Positions 35,370-42,698 of a DNA stretch of 54,646 nt are shown here, one piece after another. The position numbers and the translations under genes were made by a program. Source of the DNA: Stenomitos frigidus ULC18 (GTDB lineage: Bacteria > Cyanobacteriota > Cyanobacteriia > Leptolyngbyales > Leptolyngbyaceae); the NCBI RefSeq assembly GCF_003003795.1, contig NZ_PVWK01000034.1:1-54646 (forward strand). Direction: 5' to 3'. The notes beneath the pieces are model-generated. The model saw nothing but the letters and a program-made list of their open reading frames with translations. It was not told the DNA's origin and did no database searches. Within the stretch, counting starts at the first letter, position 1. Each line of letters opens with the position of its first letter.

Positions 35370-35774
35370 TTATCCTTCTCCAACTCTGCTCATGACCGAA
35401 AATGATTTAATAAATGGTCCTGCCATGCGCGGATCTTTAATCATGGCGGTGTAGTCTCCGACCCGAAATTGCAACTTCCGGCTCATATACGCCATGCTTA
35501 AGCCCATCATGTTCAGTCCTTTTGTCTTCCACCGCTGCCAGTGGTCGCGATCGGCTCGTAAATCCCAGTTCAGCTTCTGTCCGTCATATGCCCCCGCAGA
35601 AATCACCCGTCCTGCTTCAACGGTGAGTACGCCGAGCGGGGTTGGATCGTTCTCAAGACCGTAACCAATGACTGAATTAAAATGAATCTTGGCAAGAGCC
35701 TCTGCCAAGTCGGGTTCTGCGTTCCACCGGTCACCAAATGCGCGCATCCATTCGGGTGAAAATAAGTCTGCCAT
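35370..35774 (-). CDS. SCP2-like sterol/lipid-binding domain protein
   Basis: 134 residues. It follows the short SCP-2 fold layout: helix PEWMRAFGDRWNAEPDLAEALAKIHF, a beta sheet with VLTVEAGRVISAGAYDG and NWDLRADRDHWQRW, and MSRKLQFRVGDYTAMIKDPRMAGPFIKSF at the end. No catalytic residues are expected; the family binds hydrophobic ligands. It is the gene after the ArsR regulator and before the rhodanese. SCP2-like genes occur in sulfur-oxidation clusters of other bacteria (recollection), which fits this setting. Confidence 0.75.
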   Translation of the reverse strand: MADLFSPEWMRAFGDRWNAEPDLAEALAKIHFNSVIGYGLENDPTPLGVLTVEAGRVISAGAYDGQKLNWDLRADRDHWQRWKTKGLNMMGLSMAYMSRKLQFRVGDYTAMIKDPRMAGPFIKSFSVMSRVGEG

Positions 35775-35824
35775 TGCATTCTCTCCAGGTCGCTTTTTAT
35801 AGAGTTGGTCAATGAAATTGAACC

Positions 35825-36118
35825 TTACTTATGGCGGGTAACTTGTCGATGAGTACAGAGTGCTAATAATTCGGTATCAATCACCCGGTAATAGCGCCAA
35901 ATCCCTGCCCGACGACAGGCTACGACTCCAGCATCTTTCATCAGTCGTAAGTGCTTGGAGACATTGCCCTGCTGTAAGCCTGTGCGATCACAAATATCTT
36001 GCACGCTGCGTTCCTGATGGCAGAGTGCCGCTAGAATTTGCAATCGAGCGGGTTCTGCGAGGATCTTGAAGCGGCTTGCGAGTCCTTCTAGTTCATCAGG
36101 ACTCAAAATCATTTCCAT
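35825..36118 (-). CDS. ArsR-family repressor within the sqr operon
   Basis: 97 residues with the ArsR winged helix: LAEPARLQILAALCHQERSVQDICDRTGLQQGNVSKHLRLMKDAGVVACRRAGIWRYYRV. Cys residues occur in AALC, DIC, VVAC and LALC. This arrangement differs from that of the other two ArsR proteins in the window, so it probably senses through a different cysteine set. It lies 55 bases after the SQR gene. The TATAACTAAT-type palindromes upstream of the operon at 37843, and also at 41318 and 44871, are candidate operators for it. Confidence 0.9.
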   Translation of the reverse strand: MEMILSPDELEGLASRFKILAEPARLQILAALCHQERSVQDICDRTGLQQGNVSKHLRLMKDAGVVACRRAGIWRYYRVIDTELLALCTHRQVTRHK

Positions 36119-36173
36119 AAATCAGGCTCCATCGAAGTGATGAGAGTGGGGAAGGGGAAGCCATCCCATCACC

Positions 36174-37478
36174 TCAAACGGTCGGAGTCAAAGGGCGATT
36201 CTGTTCTACTGGTAAGGGTAAAGGTTCCACCAGTGGCAGCCCGATCGCCCGAAAAGCCCAACGCTCAAACCAAGGAATCGTCCAACCCAGGCGCATTTTT
36301 GTGAGGAAATAACGCTCAAACCCTGCCTTCATCCAAGCCACCCAGATGCCGTGATAGGTGAGAGCACGGTGGCGATGTCCTGCCTCATCCGGTAGGAGTG
36401 GATCAGCTAAAAAGAGCGCTCCGGTATCCCCAAAATCCGCGAAGCAAACTGCCTGTAGCGTTGGCCTGAGCTGATCACCAGACGTAACTCCTAACTCCAG
36501 GGCAATATTATGGGCAACCGCCAGCGCCATTTCTTCGCTCATCAGCCCCACCTTGGGCGCACCCGTAGGAATCGAGGTTTGCTCTGCGGCTTTAAGTTGG
36601 GTGATCACCCCCACGGCGTAAATCGACTCAAAATCAGGATGACGATAGGTCGGCAAGACGGGTACAAACCCCTTGGTATCGGTTAATCCTAGGGCTTCGC
36701 GCAAGAAGCGGGGGCCCCGAAAGGGCGGCAAGACCATTGTGTACTTTGATGGAATCTTCCGTCCATCCGCCAGATGCACCGCATCCGCTTCAAAATGTGA
36801 AATCGCTGTATTTTCCATCAGCTCAATTTCCCGCGCTGCCATGAATTTCCGCATCAGCCAGCGGGAGTTAGCCATCCCACCAATACCCAGATGTCCGGCG
36901 TAGGGTTCTGAGGTAATGAAGGTAATGGGAACTTGCGATCGCAATCCCTTCCGCTTCAAAAGGTGATGGATCAAAAAGGCAAACTCATAGGCGGGTCCAA
37001 AACAACTGGCTCCCGGTGCCGCACCGACCACAATCGGTCCTGGATCGGCTAAGAATTTCTCCCAGGCTGCCCCCGCCAATACGGCATGATGAGGATTACA
37101 GACCGATTGGGTATAGCCTCCCTCCGGTCCCAAGCCTGGGATTGCATCTAACGCCAGTTCTGGTCCAGTAGCGATCACGGCATAGTCATAGTCCAAGGTG
37201 CGATCGGTCATCGTCATCTGACGAGACTTCGGATCAATCGCCGTGACGGCAGCATGAATGAACTCAATACCATGCTGCGGCACGATCTTAGCCAAATCCA
37301 ACTGGATTTGATCGAGGGACTTTAGCCCTAAACCGACCCAAGGCAACGACGGCACAAACGTAAACTTCGGTTGATTTGAAATGAGCGTGATCTGATGTTC
37401 ACGCGGTAACACATGCCTCAGTTCGTAGGCGGCAGGCAATCCTCCCAGTCCAGCACCAATCACAACAACACGAGCCAT
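36174..37478 (-). CDS. sqr: sulfide:quinone oxidoreductase
   Basis: 434 residues. FAD-binding GxGxxG is at the N-terminus (VVVIGAGLGGLPAAYEL). The second FAD motif is YDYAVIATGPE. Three cysteines at residues 127 (SVCNPHH), 159 (GASCFGP) and 345 (AVCFADF) match the three redox cysteines of well-studied SQRs in place and order, and support real SQR rather than a related NADH dehydrogenase. The C-terminus has amphipathic helices (WVAWMKAGFERYFLTKM, WFERWAFRAI) for peripheral membrane attachment. The enzyme oxidises sulfide to sulfane sulfur and reduces quinone. A DUF2892 protein precedes it and an ArsR gene follows. Confidence 0.9.
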   Translation of the reverse strand: MARVVVIGAGLGGLPAAYELRHVLPREHQITLISNQPKFTFVPSLPWVGLGLKSLDQIQLDLAKIVPQHGIEFIHAAVTAIDPKSRQMTMTDRTLDYDYAVIATGPELALDAIPGLGPEGGYTQSVCNPHHAVLAGAAWEKFLADPGPIVVGAAPGASCFGPAYEFAFLIHHLLKRKGLRSQVPITFITSEPYAGHLGIGGMANSRWLMRKFMAAREIELMENTAISHFEADAVHLADGRKIPSKYTMVLPPFRGPRFLREALGLTDTKGFVPVLPTYRHPDFESIYAVGVITQLKAAEQTSIPTGAPKVGLMSEEMALAVAHNIALELGVTSGDQLRPTLQAVCFADFGDTGALFLADPLLPDEAGHRHRALTYHGIWVAWMKAGFERYFLTKMRLGWTIPWFERWAFRAIGLPLVEPLPLPVEQNRPLTPTV

Positions 37479-37577
37479 AATCGCGACTCCTAAAGATTAA
37501 GTTTTAAAGTTGAGTTTTGAAATAACCCTTCGATACGCTGAAGCACTGATGGGTCAACTCGTGTTCACCCTACGGCT

Positions 37578-37784
37578 TCACCCTCTTACTCCCAGCCTTT
37601 GCAGTAATACAATCAACGGACACCAGTTGGTAAACGCCGATTGCAGCAGGTTCAGTCCCACAAAGGCGGTTAACCATAACCAGGCTGGATTGCTTAACGC
37701 TAACGTTAAGCTCACGAGTATAATGCTGCCCGCAATCAAACGTAGCCACTGATGCTGAGTCCAGGATCGCTGGCGGCTGTTCAT
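37578..37784 (-). CDS. DUF2892 membrane protein at the head of the sqr operon
   Basis: 68 residues from the ATG at 37784. Two membrane helices (LRLIAGSIILVSLTLALS and WLWLTAFVGLNLLQSAF) are followed by TNWCPLIVLLQRLGV, the conserved NWCP ending of the YgaP/DUF2892 membrane family. In other bacteria this module is often fused to or adjacent to a rhodanese, which fits this sulfur cluster. A palindrome of the TATAACTAAT type lies about 60 bases upstream. Confidence 0.85.
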   Translation of the reverse strand: MNSRQRSWTQHQWLRLIAGSIILVSLTLALSNPAWLWLTAFVGLNLLQSAFTNWCPLIVLLQRLGVRG

Positions 37785-37842
37785 CGGCTTTAGCATAAGG
37801 TTCTCAAGGAATTTGATTAACTCATTATATAACTATTCAGTA

Positions 37843-37860
37843 GTATAATTGATTAGTTAT
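37843..37860 (-). promoter_or_regulatory. candidate ArsR operator upstream of the DUF2892-sqr operon
   Basis: On the minus strand the site reads ATAACTAATCAATTATA, close to TATAACTAATTGGTTATA at 41318-41335. A second, imperfect TATAACTA half-site lies at 37828-37835. The position, 60 bases before the first gene, suits a repressor site overlapping a promoter. Confidence 0.45.
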
Positions 37861-37891
37861 TTGAAATATTTCAAAACTTTTACACACGACC

Positions 37892-38085
37892 CTAGTGGTC
37901 TACCAAATCAACTTTACCGGGTTCAAAAGTAGGATATAATCGCCCTGATTTATCTCGCGCATCGGTCGTTGCGAAACACCAATTCACCGTTGCTTTTTGC
38001 TCATTCCGTGGCTGCTGCCAAGCGTTCACTTCGTCGGTCAATTCCCATTTGGTCGCAATGCGTCGGTCGAGACATTGACGCACTA
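37892..38085 (-). pseudogene. C-terminal remnant of another IS630-type transposase
   Basis: About 64 residues: RQCLDRRI, then LTDEVNAWQQPRNEQKATVNW and FATTDARDKSGRLYP. These match the C-terminal end of IS630-type transposases, which usually end near TTxDARxKLxRLYP. The catalytic part is missing, and the type differs from the two 1.1-kb copies at 16886 and 50703. Confidence 0.7.
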
Positions 38086-38266
38086 CCCCGCTGAGAAGCT
38101 TGGCGCTGGGGTTACAAAACTAAACCAGATTCACCAAGCCACGCAAGCGTATCTTGATGGGCGGGGAATTTCTCAGACTACTTGGCAGCAGATGCAGGAT
38201 GATTTGCAGCAGCAGAAACAGCAAAGAATACGATCAAGACAAAAAGATCTTGGATTGGAGATGTAA
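38072..38266 (+). pseudogene. small unrecognised open frame, possibly a gene tail
   Basis: About 64 residues of natural composition: YPAEKLGAGVTKLNQIHQATQAYLDGRG, then WQQMQDDLQQQKQQRIRSRQKDLGLEM, which is helical and Gln-rich. It directly abuts the IS630 remnant on the other strand and has no own start with a ribosome site. It reads like the tail of a gene that lost its front to the insertion. I do not recognise it. Confidence 0.25.
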
Positions 38267-38379
38267 GCGATAAACCCTGGCTGAATTAGAGGCGATTAAG
38301 GGCACAGGCGGACAGGCTCCAGTGTTGGGAAGTACTTGAGCAGTTGTTTGGCCGTGGGGAATTTTTTATGGGAGAGCCT

Positions 38380-38769
38380 CTACTTTCTCGCGTTGACTTT
38401 AAACTTTCTGTTGTCTGTCGCGACTGGCTTAGCCTGCCGTAATCCTTCCAGTTGCTTGAGTTGCTGGGACTGTTCTCCCAATCGAATTGAGAGGCGATCG
38501 CCCACCAGTTCACACAGCTCAAAGATGAACGGTTCCGCAATCTCGTAATACACACTGACGCCTTGAGGCGTGCGGGAGACAATGCCTGCCTGCGCGAGAA
38601 TCTTCAGGTGCTTTGAGACGTTCGCTTGCCCCAATCCAGTTGCTTCCATGATTTCGGTGACATTCTTCGAGCCTGTCTTCAAAGAACATAACACCTGCAA
38701 GCGGCTGAGTTCGGACAGCACTTTGAAGTAATCAGCCACTTGTGCCAGGGCGGAAGGAGGTAAAGACAT
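38380..38769 (-). CDS. ArsR-family repressor, possible thiol sensor (paralogue of 50030)
   Basis: 129 residues. Winged helix: LSELSRLQVLCSLKTGSKNVTEIMEATGLGQANVSKHLKILAQAGIVSRT, then YYEIAEPFIFELCELV. It is about 85% identical to the product at 50030-50419. Only two Cys are present, Cys28 in RLQVLC and Cys86 in FELC. This placement, one in helix 2 and one in the last helix, resembles the persulfide-sensing pair of BigR/SqrR-type repressors. It is divergent from a rhodanese gene, and their shared gap holds a palindrome (38809-38846) containing a 13-mer also found upstream of the paralogue. Confidence 0.9.
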   Translation of the reverse strand: MSLPPSALAQVADYFKVLSELSRLQVLCSLKTGSKNVTEIMEATGLGQANVSKHLKILAQAGIVSRTPQGVSVYYEIAEPFIFELCELVGDRLSIRLGEQSQQLKQLEGLRQAKPVATDNRKFKVNARK

Positions 38770-38808
38770 AGGGACAGAAAATTGCTTTTAGAAGGGTCTT
38801 AATTCATT

Positions 38809-38846
38809 CTATACTATATCAAATATATTGCTATATGGTAGTATAG
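38809..38846. promoter_or_regulatory. palindromic ArsR operator between arsR and rhodanese genes
   Basis: CTATAC at 38809 and GTATAG at 38841 are the outer arms of an imperfect palindrome. Its core TATATTGCTATAT (38824-38836) is the exact inverse of ATATAGCAATATA at 50469-50481, upstream of the paralogous arsR gene. The site lies in the 94-base divergent gap and could control both genes. Confidence 0.6.
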
Positions 38847-38863
38847 TTAACAAAAAGCATCGA

Positions 38864-39199
38864 ATGATCGTCAGAATTCCTAGTCCCAAACTCAGAAAGC
38901 TGTATTCTAATGTACTGCTGGTTCACTGGCAGCAACTCGCAGATTTGAAGGATGGTTTACTGTTAGATGTTTGGAATGTGGATGAGCTTGAAGCAGGGCA
39001 CATCGAAGGCGCAGTCAACATTCCCCTGGCTCAATTGCGCGATCGCCTGCCTGAACTGAACCCCGAGCAAAAAATTTGGGTCTATTGCCAGGTCGGGCAA
39101 CGAGGTTACTATGCCACTCGTGCATTGCGGCTGAATGGGTTGAATGCCTATAACTTGAGTGGTGGATTCAAAACCTATCAGGCAATCTCGTCCAATTAA
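38864..39199 (+). CDS. rhodanese-like sulfurtransferase divergent from arsR
   Basis: 111 residues from the ATG at 38864; a TTG 36 bases upstream overlaps the operator and is unlikely to be used. The domain shows LLLDVWNVDELEAGHIEGAVNIPL, the active Cys in VYCQVGQRGYYA, and NLSGGFKTYQ at the end. The first signature has DVW in place of the usual DVR. It probably handles sulfane sulfur and is induced when the divergent ArsR releases its operator. Confidence 0.92.
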   Translation: MIVRIPSPKLRKLYSNVLLVHWQQLADLKDGLLLDVWNVDELEAGHIEGAVNIPLAQLRDRLPELNPEQKIWVYCQVGQRGYYATRALRLNGLNAYNLSGGFKTYQAISSN

Positions 39200-39260
39200 G
39201 CTGACAGAGAACTAAGTCATGGTGTCTGGGGCACTAACCCCCGTCGGGGTTTGGGAGCTG

Positions 39261-39310
39261 ATTGTTGTGCCTTGTTGTGCCTTGTTGTGCCTCGTTGTGC
39301 CTCGTTAGGC
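39261..39310. repeat. five tandem 10-bp repeats
   Basis: The decamer CTTGTTGTGC is repeated head to tail five times with a few substitutions, from 39261 to 39310, in the gap between two convergent rhodanese genes. Nothing else is seen in this 134-base gap. Confidence 0.85.
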
Positions 39311-39333
39311 TCATGGGTCTATGTCTGCCTAGG

Positions 39334-39714
39334 TCAACTTGCTTGAGCTTTCGTCTCTGTTCTCAACCCTAAGCGACGCCATTCCACCATGCCGCCAGTG
39401 ATGTTATAAACCGCTGTGAAACCAGATTTCACCAGCTGCTTGGCCGCGATAGGGCTGCGGTGGGCAGTTAAGCAGACCACCGCCACGGGCTGATCGTGCG
39501 GCAGTGCTCGAAACCACTGGGGTAAAAATCCTCGCCATATCCCCAGGCCAAGTAAGAGACGAGGCAGGCTTAAATTGCGGGCTCCTGGGGCGTGTCCGGT
39601 AAAGTATTCCAGTCCGCTGCGCACATCAATGAGCAGGGGAGCATTGGCCGTTTGGGACAGGTCTGTGGGGGATAGGTCCACCACAGTTGAGTTGGATGAG
39701 GAGGGCTGAGTCAT
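39334..39714 (-). CDS. rhodanese-like sulfurtransferase
   Basis: 126 residues from the ATG at 39714. PLLIDVRSGLEYFTGHAPGARNLSL is the entry signature, the catalytic Cys is in VVCLTAHRSPIAA, and VYNITGGMVEWRRLGL closes the domain. The loop CLTAHRS resembles CLSGHRS of the rhodanese at 35024, so the two are probably related. It is the last gene of the run DUF2892, Rieske, NifX-like, rhodanese on the minus strand. Confidence 0.9.
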   Translation of the reverse strand: MTQPSSSNSTVVDLSPTDLSQTANAPLLIDVRSGLEYFTGHAPGARNLSLPRLLLGLGIWRGFLPQWFRALPHDQPVAVVCLTAHRSPIAAKQLVKSGFTAVYNITGGMVEWRRLGLRTETKAQAS

Positions 39715-39847
39715 GGGGCACCAGAAAATTGGGGGATGGTTTGAGCGGGCGATCGCACCGTCGAACGGACAACTAGCGACCACCACAAACGAAGTGGAAT
39801 TGCGTCATACCCTGTCCGTTCAAGCTATGAAAGGGCAGGGCCAGCGT

Positions 39848-40249
39848 TTACTCTGGGCTGTGTTCGGGTTTCCCGTGGCGGTGCCCAGGGGCATCACCAT
39901 GTTCGCGTTGATGATGTTCTTCTGGGGTCATCACGACGAGCGTATCGTCCAGATAGGCCATAACGGCTGCATCCAGGTCAGTTTCAGCGGTAATCAGTGG
40001 CTGAATGCCCTTGGACTGTAGACGACGGGCTAATCCCCGTCCTATACCACCGCTAATCAGCACCTGAACGGTGTCTAGGGGATGAGAATCTTTCGGAGAA
40101 CTCTCGTGGAAGCTCTGGTCTTTGGTGATTCGGAGCAGTTGTTTAGTCTGGATGGTGGTGTCATCCACGTCATAGATCCAGAATTTCTGACAATGTCCGA
40201 GGTGGGCTGTCACATTGGTCTGGTTTTGGCTAGACACGGCGATCTTCAT
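39848..40249 (-). CDS. NifX/NafY-family dinitrogenase-cofactor-like protein
   Basis: 133 residues. The family core is visible: KIAVSSQNQTNVTAHLGHCQKFWIYDVD, VQVLISGGIGRGLARRLQSKGIQPLITAE, AVMAYLDDTL. A His/Glu-rich tail (EEHHQREHGDAPGHRHGKPEH) could bind metal. Members bind Fe-S or FeMo-cofactor precursors, but many occur outside nitrogenase clusters, and no nif genes are near. Here it is co-directional with a Rieske protein and a rhodanese, so a role with Fe-S or sulfur species is more likely than nitrogen fixation. Confidence 0.88.
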   Translation of the reverse strand: MKIAVSSQNQTNVTAHLGHCQKFWIYDVDDTTIQTKQLLRITKDQSFHESSPKDSHPLDTVQVLISGGIGRGLARRLQSKGIQPLITAETDLDAAVMAYLDDTLVVMTPEEHHQREHGDAPGHRHGKPEHSPE

Positions 40250-40331
40250 AGGATTCCTATTGATTAAGATTGAGGGAATTGATTGAAATTGAGGGAGTTT
40301 TTCGGGTGTTTGGCAATACGCATCTGGTGGG

Positions 40332-40889
40332 TCAGACCCACCAGGGGGTTTCCCCAGTGCGGGGATCAGTCTCTGTCCACGGTGAAATCAAAATGTTGTT
40401 ATCGACGACAGCAACGTGGAAGATCTTGAGTGGGAGGGGCGCTGGACCGCGAACCACCGTCCCATCTGGCGCATAGCGGGAACCGTGACAGGGACATTGA
40501 AACTGTTGATCCATCGGATTCCAGGGGAAGGAGCAGCCTAGGTGGGTACAGTTATCCAGAATCCCAATGCTGTCCAGGGTATTATCTTCTTTGACAATCA
40601 AATAGGTGGGTTCACCGCTCACACCTGCAACCAGGGCACGGCTTCCCGGTGCTTCTGCCAGGATCTGGGTGGCTGGGATTGGGTTTCCCAGAATATCTTT
40701 GGCAATAATGGCTCCCCCCGCTCCCGTTTTTTCTGCGGGAGGAATGAAGAATTTGCCGACAACATAGAGCGCGGCACCAGTGGGAACAGCAAGAACTGCT
40801 CCGGTAATGAAGTTGAGAAGCTGCCGCCGCGATATGGATGGACTTTCAATCGGAAGATATGGACTTTCAATCGGAAGATTAGCGTCCAT
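40332..40889 (-). CDS. petC: Rieske iron-sulfur protein, cytochrome b6f type
   Basis: 185 residues. The N-terminus carries an RRQ motif and a single membrane helix (LLNFITGAVLAVPTGAAL), the uncleaved anchor or Tat-type signal of Rieske proteins. The [2Fe-2S] ligands are in CTHLGC and CPCHGS, followed by the GPAPLPL loop. Length and motifs match PetC of the cytochrome b6f complex. Since this lies in a mobile island, it is likely an extra, condition-specific PetC rather than the main one. Near the start, the segment LPIESP is duplicated because about 20 bases are repeated at 40840-40880. It follows a DUF2892 gene by about 100 bases. Confidence 0.9.
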   Translation of the reverse strand: MDANLPIESPYLPIESPSISRRQLLNFITGAVLAVPTGAALYVVGKFFIPPAEKTGAGGAIIAKDILGNPIPATQILAEAPGSRALVAGVSGEPTYLIVKEDNTLDSIGILDNCTHLGCSFPWNPMDQQFQCPCHGSRYAPDGTVVRGPAPLPLKIFHVAVVDNNILISPWTETDPRTGETPWWV

Positions 40890-40991
40890 GATAGAACTCC
40901 TGGATTTAGAAGGTGTATTCAGTTTGCAAAGTACTTAGCTTTGTTTCAAGCAGGCGATCGCTCACCTGTCATCGTTTCTAGCTAGTCGCGC

Positions 40992-41213
40992 TTAAGTTTT
41001 TCTAAAATTGCTCGTTGGCTGATTGGTATGAATTCCCAAGAGGCGATAAAGACCGCAAAAGCCTACCAGGGCTGTCACCAGCAGGACACCACCAGCAACG
41101 ACTAGCCCAATACCTAACGCAGAGCCGCTGTAGGAAAACAACCCCAGATAGAACAAGGCAGAAGCCAAAAATAGGCGGATCAGGCGATCGAGTGAACCAA
41201 CATTCGTTTTCAT
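40992..41213 (-). CDS. DUF2892 membrane protein
   Basis: 73 residues from the ATG at 41213 (MKTNVGSLDRLIRLF). Two membrane segments (ASALFYLGLFSYSGSALGIGL and VVAGGVLLVTALVGFC) end in FCGLYRLLGI, the usual CxxYxxLG ending of the short DUF2892 family. It heads the run ending in the rhodanese at 39334. A TATAACTAATTGGTTATA palindrome lies about 105 bases upstream of its start. Confidence 0.8.
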   Translation of the reverse strand: MKTNVGSLDRLIRLFLASALFYLGLFSYSGSALGIGLVVAGGVLLVTALVGFCGLYRLLGIHTNQPTSNFRKT

Positions 41214-41317
41214 GGCTGAAATCTCCAATATTGAGCGGATTACAAAAACCTTGCTGCATAGCTGCATGAAGCGACTCTCAAGGTGATTGCAATTTTTTTG
41301 TAACTTTACCTTCATAT

Positions 41318-41335
41318 TATAACTAATTGGTTATA
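41318..41335. promoter_or_regulatory. near-perfect palindrome, candidate ArsR operator
   Basis: TATAACTAATTGGTTATA has only one mismatched pair across its centre. Related sites lie upstream of the sqr operon (37843-37860) and of the DUF4079 gene (44871-44888). Confidence 0.5.
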
Positions 41336-41669
41336 GAATAGTAAAGTAATTTTTAGTGGATGATACGTACTCCGCACAGGCAAGCCAACACTTGCAAGAT
41401 AACCATTATCAGAACAAGATGGGCGATCCTCTAGCGAGTCGCTAGAGGATTGACTTGAAACTTTAACTAGCGTTTTATTAATAACTTGTTTTTCTTGCGA
41501 TTTGTATCGAAGTCAATCAAATCAATCGGGGAATAACCCATCAGCCTGTCAAGGTAGAAGCGGATAGCAGAGCCGTTAATTCAAATCAAGCCGTCCTCCT
41601 TTTGACAGATTGACTAGGTAGTAAGAACTCAACTATTGATTAGACGTAAGAAAATTTCTGGAGGTTCAC
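41336..41669. other. intergenic region with a 12-bp perfect palindrome
   Basis: 334 bases without a gene, upstream of the CsbD-like gene. ATCCTCTAGCGA (41426-41437) and TCGCTAGAGGAT (41439-41450) are exact inverses around one G, which makes a strong hairpin without a T-tract. The 3' part should hold the promoter of the CsbD-like gene, whose Shine-Dalgarno GGAGG ends at 41665. Confidence 0.6.
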
Positions 41670-42077
41670 ATGATTTTACTTCGCCAAGTTCGCAAGATTT
41701 TACTGATCATAGGATTAGCAGTATTTATTTCAACTGCTTCAACCTTTGGCTTTGCATCTGGAGAAAGTTGGGCTGTCACTTTATCCTCACCAGGCATTAG
41801 ACAACTGCCTGTTCCAATCGCAACCATGAATCAAGCTAAAGCGATGACTAAGAATATTGAAGGCAAAGCTCAAGAAGAGATTGGCAGCATGACAGGTGAT
41901 CTGAAAACCCAGGCTACTGGAAAAGCCAAGCAGCTTGAAGCTAAGACCCGAAAGGGAACCAATAGAAGCATTGAGAACCCCAACTACCAGCCTGGGGGAA
42001 CAAGCAAGCAAGCAGAAGAACAAAGCCGTGATGCAAGAAAAGCCATAGAAGATGAGGTTCGTGATGCCTTCCAATAA
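41670..42077 (+). CDS. CsbD-like stress protein with an N-terminal anchor
   Basis: 135 residues. A hydrophobic N-terminal segment (ILLIIGLAVFISTASTFGF) precedes the CsbD-like motif NIEGKAQEEIGSMTGDLKTQATGKAKQLEAKTRK. CsbD-type proteins are small, hydrophilic and induced by general stress. The anchored cyanobacterial form adds a signal or anchor. The C-terminus is charged and probably disordered. A good GGAGG lies 6 bases before the ATG. It begins a forward run of small cell-envelope and stress genes. Confidence 0.85.
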   Translation: MILLRQVRKILLIIGLAVFISTASTFGFASGESWAVTLSSPGIRQLPVPIATMNQAKAMTKNIEGKAQEEIGSMTGDLKTQATGKAKQLEAKTRKGTNRSIENPNYQPGGTSKQAEEQSRDARKAIEDEVRDAFQ

Positions 42078-42304
42078 GGAGGATGGATAAAGAGCATCAG
42101 CGAAAAAGCGTAGAGTGTTTTAAAGGCAAACAGCAGCGTAATGGGCTGAATTCTAGCTAGATATAGTAACGCCTATCGCATTCTACGTTGATTTTGTGTT
42201 CAGGCAAGCAGTCCTCATATTCAATCAGGAGTGCATTAGGCACTCGTAAATATGAGGTTAAGGCAACTGATAAGAATATTGAAGAAAATTCATAAAGGAA
42301 GACG

Positions 42305-42664
42305 ATGATGAATAACGAAAATGATTCCCAAGCTTCTGTCCCTCAATATGACGCGCACATCACCCCTGCTGAATCTATCGCACGGCAGCATCGGGAAGGC
42401 AAGTACTTTGGACACACCTCTCATGAGGAACCGGATGGCGAATCGAGCCACGCCACAGAAGGTTACACGGTCGATCAAGAGGGGTTGCTCAATAACTACG
42501 CGATCGAGCCAGAAATGTACGTTGATGTTCCCGGAGATATGCGAGAGCAAGCAGCCCAGGAAGCAGCAGAACATGCCCATGAGATGCAGGAGTTATCTGA
42601 GGATGAGGACGGTAAGCTGACAACAGAACACGATTGGCGGCATAAAGGACCAGGCTTGATTTAG
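42305..42664 (+). CDS. conserved cyanobacterial hypothetical protein
   Basis: 119 acidic residues, probably largely disordered. The core TEGYTVDQEGLLNNYAIEPEMYVDVPGD and the end GKLTTEHDWRHKGPGLI match from memory a small family seen only in cyanobacteria, with no known function. AAAGGA lies 7 bases before the first of two consecutive ATGs. It is followed within 35 bases by the hydrolase gene, so the two may be co-transcribed. Confidence 0.75.
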   Translation: MMNNENDSQASVPQYDAHITPAESIARQHREGKYFGHTSHEEPDGESSHATEGYTVDQEGLLNNYAIEPEMYVDVPGDMREQAAQEAAEHAHEMQELSEDEDGKLTTEHDWRHKGPGLI

Positions 42665-42698
42665 CGCACGCAAGAAATCCAACCAGGATAGAGAACTG

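Noticed and set aside
36119-36173. Similarity between 36140-36178 and the DNA after truncated IS630 copy 1 (17770-17830)
   Set aside because: Both contain GAGAGTGGG and CATCACCTCAAA-like stretches, but the match is interrupted and short; it is not evidence that one came from the other.
39848-40249. NifX-like gene as a sign of a nitrogenase cluster
   Set aside because: No other nif gene is in the window; the context is sulfur and Fe-S proteins.
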